64,000 nt of DNA, from the NCBI GenBank assembly GCA_037893245.1, contig JBAIAA010000905.1:111001-175000 (forward strand). The letters run 5' to 3'. The notes under the pieces are model-generated. The model did not search any database, was not told where the DNA came from, and worked only from the letters and a program-made list of their open reading frames with translations. Every line of letters begins with the position of its first letter. Position 1 is the first letter of the stretch. The DNA is from Crossaster papposus. Its lineage: Eukaryota; Echinodermata; Asteroidea; Velatida; Solasteridae. Shown here piece by piece: positions 1 through 11,380 of this stretch. A program made the translations under genes and the position numbers.

Positions 1-1353
1 ATAAAGATGGGGTTGAAGTTTGTACCGGTACCATGAAGGTATGTTTCCACAAACACAAATGTACATGTACATGGTAATGGCATACCTTGTGCAGCCTTGC
101 TTGTCGGGGGCATTGTAGTGTGAAATCAACCTCTCAGTTAGACCTTGCTTATTCTGAATGCAATTAAAGATTATTGAAAGATACAGGAGATGAAGGAAAA
201 TATGACTGATGTGACAGTGATGGACATTGAGCTTATCTCAAATAATGTATTTAACCTTGCCCTTATTTTGAAATGCACCAGTACATACATTCCAAATCTT
301 TTAAACTTCTAAAAGAAAATGAAGCTTTTGACAATTGTTTGTTATGGAGATATTGCTTTCAGATTTTTTTTCTCGCATAAATTTCAGCAATACAAACTAT
401 AACAACCCCAAAGTTTGGCTTTTTTATCGAGAGTTCAGATAGGGAAAGTTATGCTTATCAACTACCCTCGACAACAAACCTATGGAAAGCCTGCTAATGC
501 TCCCATGAAATGTACCTTTGGTGAAATGACAGTCATGCCAAATTTAGCAACTTTGCGACCTTGCCTTGCTTGTCCATTAAGGAAATGTTGGCCCAACTGT
601 GACCTATTAGTACAAAAAATGCAACAATAGCTATAACTGTGGAAATGAGTAAATGCACAATTCATTTGACTTTATCTAATGCTCAATTATTTTTCTACCT
701 TGAATTCAAAACCTTTGGGTAAAAGACCAATGCAGAGATAATCGAAAAATATAAAAGAAATCATACCTTATCTGACCATTCATAATGGAGTTCAAGTAGG
801 AAATTGCAGAATCAAACTGAAATAAAGCATACAACATGAACGAGAAGATTTAACTTTTAAGCCTTACAAATGACACACTTTATAGGAAGTAATTCACAGA
901 ATGTTATAGGCTTGGGCGATAATTCGGTAATACCATGTAGTTTGGTAGTTCGGAAATCCAATACCAAGGCAGTTGTAAAATATCTACATTGATGTGATGA
1001 TGCACAACATAAATAATATATACTGTAAATTCGGGAGTCATCTCTCATTCTCGGCACATGTTTTTTACAGCAGCAATCAGTTTCTATTTTGGAGGCATTA
1101 TGGAAACTTCATTTGCTTAGTTCCGATCGGTACACATTATAATGCATGTTGCAATCGCCTAGTATTTTTTTCCAAAGAAGTACATGCTGTTTCTGTTAAT
1201 AAAGACAAACCAAGTAAAAGCACATCACCCAGAATAGCAGCGACAATATAATTATGAATTATGTAAATGTTGTTATTGTTTTCACATCTTCCACCAACAT
1301 TGTTTGCACAGTATGATTAGGGCAATACCTCTTATCATTTTGATAAAAGAATT
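1..1353. other. Flank 3' of the integrase-USP gene, no gene seen
   Basis: AT-rich sequence downstream of the stop codon of the minus-strand gene. The open frames are short, lack recognisable domains and look like chance. A pyrimidine microsatellite (repeated CTCTC) lies just upstream at about 1540-1565, inside the last intron. I looked here for an inverted copy of the sequence beyond 9621, as expected if the neighbouring gene were inside a Ginger DNA transposon, and found none by eye. The left end of such an element could lie outside the window. Confidence 0.4.
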
Positions 1354-3611
1354 TCAAAAATAATTTACATGTCTTTTGATGAACTCTTCTGTCACTGTGA
1401 ATTCCATGTCCTCTTGCCAGAGGTCAGTGTCTAGCTGATGCTGCAGCTGTGGTTGCCAGTTGCCATTGCAAAGTTGCAATGTTCTTCCTGGTGTTAAGAC
1501 CAAAATAAAAATAAATATCATGACGGCGTGGCAAAACTCTCTCCTCTCCTCTCCTCTCCTCTCCCTTAACGTGCACACTCACTGCTTTTTTTTCAATGGC
1601 TGTCAGTGCAGTTGTCGCAGCCTGATTAAAGTCTTGTGATACCCCCTGCATTACATACCTCTTTGGTAGTCTCCCCCCCCCCCTAATTTTCAACAGCTTG
1701 TTTAGGAAAAACCTTTTATTTTACTCCCGACATAGAGCTCTGGTGATGGTCAGTCAGTAGACATTCATAACCAATCTTACACTGGATCACTGTGAGTGAA
1801 CACTACATTAAAGTTTGATCTGCTAACTCACTGGATGTTTTGTGTCATCTGTTTCATAATGAATAATCCGTGGTGATCTTGTTGAATGTTAACTGGGGTG
1901 CAACAACGTAATAGTGGCGTTTTTGTTGTGTTTTTGTCATGTGCCACACCTCACAAAGTAAACTCCACAAATATTACCTAGCTTTAAGTGCAACAAGTCC
2001 TAATTCTTACCTTTACGATAGAAACATCCACAGATCTCCTTGTCCCAGGATTTGCCAAGGTTGTTGGTGACACTGCCCTCATCAAACAGCCACCACTTGT
2101 CCCCGTCTGTCTGTACCACAGCCACATAGTGTCCACTTGCCAGAAATTCACCCTTGTGACACTATTTGTTTAGAAGGAAAATATGTAGTGCACACAAGGA
2201 AGTACTATCTAAAGACAGCCACAACTTTAACAAATTGGGACTCTTGCTGACCCCTAATATCAACTGTAAAAAGACCAGCCTTTTTTATGTGGCACTGGGA
2301 TAAATTTTACAGATGTGAAGTGATTTGTAATCAAGGGTCACACTTCCGATTCAAACAATAAAATGGCACCGATGCGACACTTCACATTAAGACTACATTA
2401 TCTTACCAATACGGCAACAAGTCTGTACTGCAGTCGCAGATGATCTCCAATGTCTAGAAAGATTTCTGGTGAAGCAGATATAGGTACATGGCTCTTGCGG
2501 AGACCAGACACACTAAGGTCATCCGCCCAGTTCACAGAAGCAACTTGAGATACATCCCACCTCTTTAGATTGAGACACAGGACAGTTGGCGTTTCATGCT
2601 CATTATGTACCACAGGAGCCATCATTACCTCTTGAAGATCATACCCACTAATATGGTGCAAAAAAAACACATTGAAATTTCATCAAGTACACAGACAGAT
2701 GATTTTGAAATAAGCTTAGATACTGTTTTGGCTTTTGCATCTAAATGTACACAACTAAATGTACTTGGGAATTGAAACTATACTCAGTCATAAATGTTGG
2801 TGCATGAGATTCAAGTGCAACTTCTCAATTATTAATTCAGTCATACAATGTGAAGCCAATGTCAGGCCAGCTTCTTGTCAACAAGAACAATGGAAAAACT
2901 TCCCAGGGGTATTTAATATTAGTGCAAGTCAAATAAACATCCTCTTTTAAAGAAAAAAAAATGGCCACAGTAATTAGGCAACAAAAACATCCCTTGCTCA
3001 GACACAGTAAAATGCAAATTGTAATTACCACCTGTCGCAAACTCCATTAAAGGGTACCGGGTTCCAGTTCCAGAATTCAGTAAGAAGTTCTGAAACATCG
3101 GATGCCTCATCTGACTGTGCTTCTAGAGGAATGCTTAGCAAATTGCTTTCTCCACTTCTCCATTTATTATCGCACTTTGTGCACGACAGTTCATTCCTCA
3201 GCCCAATGGTGAAAAAGCTGTGGAGAAAAGAAAGTCCAAAATCATTCCCACTTCTAAGTGAGGGGGGATTAATAAACTTGCTGTGAGGTTATAAGGCCAT
3301 CATTTGTTTTACCTCTTGAGAAAACTGCAGTCTCCAACACAGTGAGTGCAAGCTGCATTTTTGAATGACTCAATAAAATCGAAGGCATCCTGCTGCAGCT
3401 TGTTGTCGAACTTCGGGAAAAGCTTTTTCAGGGTGACAACGACTCCCTCCACTGCACCATCAGTGATTTCATGTCCAACAATGTCTTTCAGGACCTCCAA
3501 AGCTGGGATGTGATGGCCATCACTCAAGAAGTATTCCCCAATAACTCCTGTATTTGCGATAATTCTTGCGACAGAAGTCATGTAGCAAGTGTTCCTATTT
3601 TGTGGAGCGGG
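1354..3611 (-). other. Ubiquitin-specific protease (USP/C19) module of the fusion gene (exons 8-12)
   Basis: The Cys box is QNRNTCYMTSV in exon 8, with catalytic C470 matching the USP consensus NTCYMNSV; the usual Gly before Asn is Arg. Exon 9 has CTKCDN and a later VCD, where USPs carry a zinc-binding finger; only three of the four cysteines are evident, so zinc binding may be lost. Exon 10 has LCLNLKRWD, the conserved strand before the C-terminal half, and YRLVAVL. Exon 11 has the His box SGHYVAVVQTD (H714) and WWLFDEGSV (D730). The module is about 335 residues, near the minimal USP fold. The expected activity is cleavage of ubiquitin or a ubiquitin-like protein. A role in protecting the transposase from turnover is inference only. 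Confidence 0.82.
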
Positions 3612-6600
3612 CTGTGTAGCAACGACATATTAGAAATGTGTACAAAGTGAATAGGCCAATGTAAACAAACAATTGGGGTTTTTTTCAATTCAAAAAGCAA
3701 TATTTGGCTGGGTAATATTTAGAAAAAGTTCTTTTATGAAGTGCTGAAAGGAATGTTACTTGCCAATAAAATTTTAAAAAACAGAGAACTAAAGTTGCCA
3801 AAATCAGGTTTTGGGGTTACTTGCCATAAGTAGAATATACATATAAAGTGACCTTCCAAGTGATCTTTATGTGTTCATATGTTTACTGATTATGTGCATG
3901 CAAGTAATTAACTTTTTTAAAAACCAGTTAAATTTCATAGAGGAACAGAGAGAACGCAATAGGGATAAAACTTCAAGAGAACGCAATAGGGATAAAACTT
4001 CAAGAGAACGCAATAGGGATAAAACTTCAAGAGAACGCAATAGGGATAAAACTTCAAGAGAACGCAATGGGGATAAAACTTCAAGAGAACATTCAACACA
4101 ATGGGGATAAAACTGTGATGACCTGGTCTTTACCAGTCAAAAAATAGCTTTTATCCCCTTATTACAAACATTCTAGATCTGAAAAGTTGAACCTTAACAA
4201 TAACAAAAACTCATCAAAAGTGATGAACTATCAATGCAATGTTATAATTGATAATGTAGTAACTACCGAACAGAAAACGCTTCACCTACCGATAATGTAA
4301 TAACAATTAGCATATAAAATATGGTTTAGTCAGTTTTAGGATGGACAAACAGTCACAAGTATGGTAATTCCTGTGTACTCACTGAGTCCTTTGACTTCTG
4401 CTGGGACCTGACATCTGATACAAAGGCAATAATGCATAGTTGTTTGATTTAAATCACTTGATTTAAATCAAGTGATAGAAACACATTTTTTGTACACCAG
4501 TGATTTGCGATGATGTGACTAGTTTGATATACAATATGTCCCTGACCAATTTCAAATTGGCACGGAAACCAAGGACATGAGTGCTATCATTTGAAGCAAG
4601 GTTAAAACAAGGGTCTTAAATGTCATACATGGGCTTAGCACCCGCAATTCCAATTTGAAAGTCATCTGAGTCCACCTGACCTTGACCGAAGTCTGCCTGA
4701 CCTTGACATGGGCCCACTTGACCTGGGCCATGAGGGTTGTAGCCTTGGACTGGGCCTTGAGGGTCAATATCAAAGCCTCAGCCTTGCGAGTTAAACCTAT
4801 GGCCCAGGCCTTGGGAGGTAGAGCATTTCCGCCAACACTAGTGAAAAACAGTCATACAGTATGAACATGTCATATGAACATGTAGCAGGTTGCACTGAAA
4901 CATCAATAAAAAATAACCAGGACAATGAACAGCATGAAAAGGATTCAGATTTACCTCCCTTACTAGCGAAATATTGCTTTAAGTGGCAGCCATTGACACG
5001 ACTGGACCGTGGCTCCTTTGTCTTAGCATTGGTCAGGTTGTACAATCCTTTTTCGTGCACCGCCATAACAATGTAGGGGCCAGTCCAATTTGGCTGCAGT
5101 TTGCCCCCTTTTCGAGTAGCCTTTCGTGCATTCTTTAGAAGCACAGAGGTCCCAACTGAAAATTGCTGCAGAAAAATGCAAGAACAAGATTAAGTCTTGT
5201 TAAAGTTTAACTTTTTACTTTGTACAAATTAATAATCAAAGGTTGTTGCTAGATTGAGAAGTGGTGGATAGCAGTGTCATTTATGGATTGCTGGGCTTCA
5301 TGAATTTGGGGTTGGTTGGGGGGGGGTTTGTGCACGCTTCCCCCCCCCCCCCCCCCACACTTTCTACGGGGAGGGGGGGGGGGGGGGGGTGGCGGGGGGC
5401 AGCAGAAGTCCAGGTGAACTGAGCAAAATGATATAAACTATATAAAATATATATATTCAGTGCTCCCTTTTAAAAATGTGTGCATCCCCCGGGTGCCTTC
5501 CTGGAAGATCGACCCTAGTTACGCCACTGGACAGTGGTCATAAAACTGATTGTTTAGAGATACCTTTTTGGACTGGTGACGCTTATCATAGTTGTACTTC
5601 TGTCTGGCCTGTGCCTTCAGGATGTTCTTCTTCGCCTGGGGTGCCACTGCCTGTCTCACTGCCATCATGGACCTTACAATAGGTTCGGCTTGGTCAACCC
5701 TGTCACCACTGCCATCGGGTTGAACACTACAGCCACCACGTTGATCGCTACGGCTACCAGGTTGATCGCTAGGGTCACCGGGTTGATTGCAACGGCCACC
5801 AGGTTGATCACTACGCACATCAGGTCGATCACGCAGGTCAATGGGCAGAACAGGATCCCTGTACACAAAAAAATTGAACAATATGGTAATGCATATTTGT
5901 AGAAGACTGCGGTTGTGTGTCGAAACACAAACTAAATATTAAGACATGTGGAGCCCAGATCTTTTTTCTTTTTTTTAATTATTGTGTTTACATGTATATA
6001 TATTTTTTTTAACAGCTGAAAACATATGTCATGTAAAACACAAACTTAATCAACGGTTCATTTGAAATAACTATAACTAGACAGAAATTACAGCTAATTT
6101 ACAGCAAATATGACATAAAAGGGAAACAATGAGGTCTAAGATGTCATCAAATCTGCTAACACAAAGTTAGCACTGTTCCCTTACTGTAAGTAAAACTAGT
6201 TCAATCCAAAAGGTGCGACAAGAAATAGGAAACAGCAGAAATCATTTGTTACACCAACAACATACAGTACTGGTCAAGGGCATTATATTTGCTGTTAGAT
6301 TGATATGGGGCTATAGAGATTGGGATTTAAAGCTTTACATGGTGGAGACAAGACTGAGAAAATTTGCGGTAACACCATAAATTGGATCTCTTAAGAAGAG
6401 GTAGGGTGGTTCTGATAAGAACCGGTTGGTTTGACACGACGTTTCGACCAGTGTCCTCAGTTTGTCCTCAGGACGACCTGAGGACGTGAGGACCTTTTTC
6501 ACCTCAGGACGACCAAAGCACACTGGTCGAGTGAGTGAGTGAGTTTTTAGGGTTTAACGCTGTACCAGCATCAATGGCCATATTCACGGCGGGAACAAAT

Positions 6601-9600
6601 TTCATTCAACAATTTTTTATTTCATTCAACAATTAATGTGAAGAAGTTACAGTTTTAGAGGTGGGAGGAAAACCCCAGAAGAATATCCTGGGGAAAAACC
6701 CACGGAGTCAGGCAGGGACTGAAAACCCAATCCACATATTGGCCCAGGCCGGATTCGAACCCGGGTCATAGTGGTGGAAGGCGAGGAAAGAACCGCTACA
6801 CCAACCCGACTCCCCCACACTGGTCGAAACGCCGTGTTAAACCAACCGGTTTTTATCAGAACCACCCTACCTCTTCTTAAGAGATCCAATCCATGGTGTT
6901 ACCGCAAATCTTCTCAGTATTATATTATTATGTACACAAATTTAAAAGACAGTAACGTGCTAATACAAAGAAAACCAACAGTGTGTTAAGTCCTTTACCT
7001 TCCATACATAATAAAAAATGGTGAATACCCGGTGGAAGCATGAACTGATGTTCTATATCCAAATAGGACAGCATCTAGGTTCTCATCCCAGTTGTCCTCC
7101 TTGTCATTGACAACTTTGGCCAGACACCGTTGCAATGTCTGATTGAACCTTTCGTCCAGCCCATTCGTCTGTGGGTGGTAAGCCGACGTCATTCTGTGCT
7201 CTGTACCAGTTAGACGAAAGAGCTCCTGATTCACTTTGTTGACAAATTCCCTTCCCTGGTCTGTAATAATAGTCTTGATACACCCAAGCCTGAAAACGAA
7301 GGAGAAAGAACTTTTTACAACAGGTAGTACCGTACGCAGGAAAAAATATATACACACAAAATAGGCCCAAAAAATGGAAGCTTGTTGAGGTTTTGCTTTC
7401 CCTTGAACAATATACATTTGTCAGGCTAGAGAGTAATATCACAATATGCTTACACTATAAAACGGGAATGTCTCTAATGCTTTTAGGGGTCTACAAAGTT
7501 TCGTCATTTGCCCGTATTTTCTCGTTTCAGACATTTTTATCCCAAACAACAGCATTTTAGACATTCATGGTTCATAGTGTTATAAAATGTTTGTGTTTCC
7601 TGAAGGTTAATGTCACAGGGCACAAGGTCTATAGCAACTCTGTTCATGAGTAAAGTGTCACCTTACTCTTTCATACTGAAAGTTGTTTCATACTGCTAAG
7701 AAGCTGATACTGACTTTCGTCTCAAAGATAGCTTTTATGAACAACACTTTTGGGCCTTACTGTTCAAAACCAGCCTATGTGGAAGAATAGGACATAAACG
7801 CACACCTACGTTGTAAAGGTCTTATAAAGAAACAGTGCCACTGTCAGACTTGATTTGTTGGGAACAGCCTCAGATACTGGCCACTTGGAGAAAAAATCAC
7901 AGAGTGTGATTAAGTATCTGTTCCCTCTCGGGGTTTCTTTGAGAGGGCCAATCATGTCCAATCCAGCCTGTGCAAAATGAAATAACAAAAAATACTTCAT
8001 GCGCAAGTTTAAAAAACACATTATTAGTAGTACATGTAGTTGGTTGTACATATTTTGTTGTTTGGAGGCTATAAATGACTACACATCTGTTAACAACTTG
8101 CCTGATCCCATACTCTAGACACTGGTATCGGATGGAGGGCTGGTGTTGATTTGGCGAGTGTGCTATTCCCGCGCTGGCATACATCACAACGTTTAAGAAA
8201 TTCCTTGACATCTGATTGGATGCCGGGCCAAAAATACCTCTTGGCGACATTGTGGTAAGTTTTGTCCCGTCCGAGATGGGCACCTAGGTGGTTGGTGCAG
8301 GTAAAAATAAAGGAATACATGATGTAGTATATAAAACTGTGGCCAGCAGGCAGGGTTGAGAGATTTGCCGGACACACGGTATCACAGAATTGGCAAGAAT
8401 ACCAAACCATCACTGTGCAATATATGTAGTGATATGGGCCACACACTCTGCAATAAAGTGCTTTGCTTGGTCAAGTTGTCTTCATGTCAAAGTCAACTTG
8501 TCTTGTCTCATTAGACTATTTGACAGACAGTCCCACTTTTTTTTTACAATACAAATGTTTAACCAAGTGCAAAAGAGCACAGTTCTTACACCCACTGCCC
8601 ATGTCAAAATTGATAGGAGAGGCAAAAATGATCAGGGGCTAATCGGTCAAATAATTGTAGGTCAACTCGCCCCTTACCTACTCGTCCCTTACCAACTCAC
8701 CCTCTAACTGACTCGCCCCTTACAAACTCGCCCCCTGGCCAACTCGCCCCTGGCCTACTCGCCCCCGACCGACCCGCCCCCTGGCCGACTCACCCCCTTA
8801 GTAGGCAGTCCACTCGTTTGAACCATGGACCTTAAAGTTGTAACCATAAAACGTGTCATTTTGAGGAATAAAAATGAACTCTGAACCTAGACATTAACTC
8901 ATTTTTTTCCCCAATATTAATTATGTATCATTGAAAAGAGATTCACATATACCACACGCAATTTATCGATAAATCGCATTTATCAGAATTTGGAAATTTC
9001 AGGTCCTGAAATAGGCCGCCTATATTACGTTGTATAACTTTTTCAAAACCTATAAATATAAAATAGCATTCCTCCATGGGCCTATCCACAGAAAATAATA
9101 GTTGTTTGGAATCAGATTGTATCGCTTGTAACAAAAACTATTATTGATTTTATATTATTTACAATTTATCTGTGGGCTGAGAGTACGGGCAAAATACAGT
9201 ACATTATGTCTAGGTTGACAGCTCATTTTTATTCTGCAAAATGACACATTTTATGGTTACGGATACATCGGTCATCGTACAAGGTCCATGATTTGTACAC
9301 AACGTTGTACGTTACACAAGTCAACGGAGGAGTCCAGTCTGGGCGAGTCTAGGACTAACTAGACATGCTATTGCTAGTGCTACTTGCTAGGCCGTAGCCG
9401 TAGGTACCTGAGACAGCGTGGATGGCGTGTAATTTGTGTTGTTGTTCCTCAGCATACGCAACAACCAGCCGTCCACTGTAGAACAGATTCCCCCCTTCCA
9501 AAGTGAATGACTTTGCTTTTCTTCTCAGAGCCCTCTTTTGGTTTTTATCCAGGTCTGGAGGGTGTTGTCCTGAAGACAGGAACTCTATAAGTCGCTGCAC

Positions 9601-9621
9601 CTCCTCCATAAAGTCGGCCAT
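1354..9621 (-). CDS. Integrase-USP fusion gene, 12 exons, 797 aa (Ginger1-like transposase or domesticated derivative)
   Basis: Exons on the minus strand, in order: 9621-9408, 8283-8102, 7967-7810, 7289-6999, 5858-5564, 5165-4955, 4414-4383, 3611-3313, 3217-3032, 2647-2407, 2161-2011, 1487-1354. Every acceptor is AG. Every donor is GT except exon 2, which has CAG|GCAAGT, a classic GC donor. Exon phases fit at all 11 junctions and total 2394 coding bases with one terminal TGA. The start is the first Met of the first integrase exon. Residues 1-450 are a Ty3/Gypsy-like integrase and 462-797 a ubiquitin-specific protease. Exon 7 (32 nt) is the weakest call, but without it exon 6 (phase 1) cannot join exon 8 (phase 0). 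The USP cannot be a separate gene starting in exon 8, because its first Met lies after the catalytic Cys. Known Ginger1 transposases have this integrase layout with an OTU or Ulp1 protease; the USP is unexpected. Whether this is a transposon or a host gene is undecided. Confidence 0.82.
3951..4111. repeat. 27-bp minisatellite, five units
   Basis: The unit begins AGAACGCAATAGGGATAAAA and repeats at 3951, 3978, 4005, 4032 and 4059, with a degenerate sixth copy. It lies in the intron between exons 7 and 8 of the integrase-USP gene. The open frame across it on both strands is a by-product of the 27-bp (3 x 9) period. Confidence 0.95.
5310..5395. repeat. Opposed poly-dC and poly-dG tracts
   Basis: A G-rich run at about 5310-5326 is followed by 17 C (5340-5356) and then 17 G (5373-5389). 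The C and G tracts could pair as a hairpin with a 16-base loop, and either could form a four-stranded structure. They lie in the intron between exons 5 and 6 of the integrase-USP gene. Run lengths may be imprecise because homopolymers sequence poorly. Confidence 0.85.
6353..6918. mobile_element. Foldback MITE with ~102-bp inverted arms, split by a SINE
   Basis: The left arm 6353-6454 and right arm 6817-6918 are near-perfect reverse complements starting ACTGAGAA. The loop contains short GGACGACC repeats. A SINE at 6531-6815 sits between the loop and the right arm, so the original element was about 270 bp. I could not assign a target duplication for the foldback itself. It lies in the intron between exons 4 and 5 of the integrase-USP gene. 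Confidence 0.9.
6531..6815 (-). mobile_element. tRNA-derived SINE (family A), complete, 12-bp target duplication
   Basis: Read on the minus strand, a tRNA-like head has a GGTTCGAATCC B box. It is followed by a body with GGGTTTTCCTCCCACC and a 3' end of GCGTTAAACCC, then AAAACTCACTCACTCAC. The element is bounded by exact copies of CACACTGGTCGA at 6519-6530 and 6816-6827. This shows insertion into the pre-existing foldback MITE. Truncated copies of the same family lie at 56446, 57388 and 58200. Confidence 0.9.
8655..8800. repeat. Degenerate ~17-bp minisatellite (ACTCGCCCCT core)
   Basis: ACTCGCCCCT or close variants recur about nine times with intervening TTACCTA or GGCCA. The repeat lies in the first intron of the integrase-USP gene. 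The units are imperfect, so the array is old or under little homogenisation. Confidence 0.8.
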
Positions 9622-10267
9622 GACGACAACATGCGCTATGCGTACGTACCCATATCAAAGACCCTAGAGCGCCGTTGCCCTATGTATATGTACCGCGCGT
9701 ACACGGTTGAGAATAGAATTTGTACGCTTGCAAAAAGTCTGAAATGATACTGATTACTGCCAATTTCCGTTTCTCGCAGAAACGTAGATCGGCCGATTTA
9801 ATTAATAAAGCTATTTAAATGTTGATAATTCGATAAAGGGAAGAGAAGTCCAAATAATAAATACCCTGTGGGCTTAAATTCATTGAAATAACATCAAAAT
9901 AACCACTTATGTGTTGAACAATTGGGGGGACAAAATTACCTAGAGAGGGGACAGAATAAACTGAAGGGGGACAGAATTAACGGCTCCAGGGGGACACTTT
10001 TACCTAGGTAATTCTGTCCCCCCGGACAAGATTACCGGGGGACAGAATTACCTGCCACAACGGCCCTGCTTCCTGCCATCAATTCCGGGACCGGACAAAC
10101 AAGCACACTTTTCCTGTCACTGGTTAGCGTTCATTTGATTAAAAAACAAATCAAACTCATAATTCTCGTACATGTATACATACCTGTATGTACATGTATG
10201 TACATTTCTGACAAAAAAATCTGAATTATTGAGTAATTTACCCGAAAACGTGGGTTTCCTTTGGAGT
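9622..10267. other. Upstream flank of the fusion gene with a GGGGGACAGAATTACC repeat block
   Basis: No gene is seen. From about 9925 to 10055 the motif GGGGGACAGAATTACC recurs with variants in both orientations, including AGGTAATTCTGTCCCCCC. This gives a hairpin-capable block around 9990-10055. It lies within 450 bp of the start codon of the minus-strand gene, so it could include promoter sequence, but no TATA or initiator element is convincing. Confidence 0.6.
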
Positions 10268-10563
10268 AACTATAGAATGCAGGGCCACCCGCGAACACCT
10301 TTTTTTTCCGGTTGGATGCGCTGTGGGTCGACCTGAAGTAACTTTAAATTCAGAGATGCCGTTACAGATATCATACAGTTTTGGGCGGATGTGCGTTGAA
10401 GTTCGATAAAATGTCTAAGTACAAAAAAACTTCACCAGTGATTGCGGTGGACATACGAAGCGAATGGTATTTTACAAGTATAAGGTTACGCCTGGATGCA
10501 GTCAACAGAGGGCCGTATATGAAGCGAATTATATATATAGAAGTGACGGTTTGGGGTTGTCTG

Positions 10564-11371
10564 GGATGCGCGGATGCGCGGATGCGCGGATGCGCGGATG
10601 CGCGGATGCGCGGATGCGCGGATGCGCGGATGCGCGGATGCGCGGATGCGCGGATGCGCGGATGCGCGGATGCGCGGATGCGCGGATGCGCGGATGCGCG
10701 GATGCGCGGATGCGCGGATGCGCGGATGCGCGGATGCGCGGATGCGCGGATGCGCGGATGCGCGGATGCGCGGATGCGCGGATGCGCGGATGCGCGGATG
10801 CGCGGATGCGCGGATGCGCGGATGCGCGGATGCGCGGATGCGCGGATGCGCGGATGCGCGGATGCGCGGATGCGCGGATGCGCGGATGCGCGGATGCGCG
10901 GATGCGCGGATGCGCGGATGCGCGGATGCGCGGATGCGCGGATGCGCGGATGCGCGGATGCGCGGATGCGCGGATGCGCGGATGCGCGGATGCGCGGATG
11001 CGCGGATGCGCGGATGCGCGGATGCGCGGATGCGCGGATGCGCGGATGCGCGGATGCGCGGATGCGCGGATGCGCGGATGCGCGGATGCGCGGATGCGCG
11101 GATGCGCGGATGCGCGGATGCGCGGATGCGCGGATGCGCGGATGCGCGGATGCGCGGATGCGCGGATGCGCGGATGCGCGGATGCGCGGATGCGCGGATG
11201 CGCGGATGCGCGGATGCGCGGATGCGCGGATGCGCGGATGCGCGGATGCGCGGATGCGCGGATGCGCGGATGCGCGGATGCGCGGATGCGCGGATGCGCG
11301 GATGCGCGGATGCGCGGATGCGCGGATGCGCGGATGCGCGGATGCGCGGATGCGCGGATGCGCGGATGCGC
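10564..11371. repeat. 8-bp satellite GGATGCGC, 101 exact copies
   Basis: This is an uninterrupted, error-free array of 808 bp. The same 8-mer occurs two to three times in each of the following ~138-bp units. A partial ~138-bp unit precedes this block at about 10495-10563, so the long array is an expansion inside one such unit. All six frames are open because 24 bases make a stop-free repeat. The long frames here (344, 343, 310, 357 and 337 codons) are artefacts, not genes. Confidence 0.99.
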
Positions 11372-11380
11372 GGATGCGAG

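Larger units (their letters stand above)
4955..9621 (-). other. Integrase module of the fusion gene (exons 1-6)
   Basis: Residues 1-71 are an N-terminal helical region ending in a histidine-rich stretch. The H2C2 zinc finger is split over exons 1 and 2: H68, H74, C104 and C107. The catalytic core is in exons 3-4: D136 in a LDMIGPL context, D195 in ITDQGREF and E231 in GLDERFNQTL. There are exactly 35 residues between the second D and the E, the canonical retroviral-type spacing. HPQTNG precedes the glutamate as in Gypsy integrases. Exon 5 adds a hydrophilic insert at about 295-335 of degenerate DQPG repeats rich in Arg, Asp and Gly, which is unusual. It then gives the AQxxQKxxYD helix. Exon 6 holds KGGKLQPNWTGPYIV (about 399-413), the GPY/F motif of Gypsy and Ginger1 integrases. 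No stop or frameshift interrupts the module, so strand-transfer activity is possible. Confidence 0.85.

Noticed and set aside
1424-1693. Alternative frame over the last exon of the fusion gene
   Set aside because: Only the frame ending at 1354 agrees with the phase of exon 11; the other overlaps a CT-rich microsatellite.
4552-4773. Minus-strand frame with TKVRWTQ-like repeats as an extra exon between exons 6 and 7
   Set aside because: It has no suitable splice sites in the required phase, and the plus strand shows degenerate ACCTTGACC repeats that explain the frame.
5519-5881. 120-codon frame as an independent gene
   Set aside because: It is exon 5 of the integrase-USP gene read into its intron on both sides.
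10564-11371. CRISPR-like array
   Set aside because: The repeats are contiguous 8-mers with no spacers, in a eukaryotic context.
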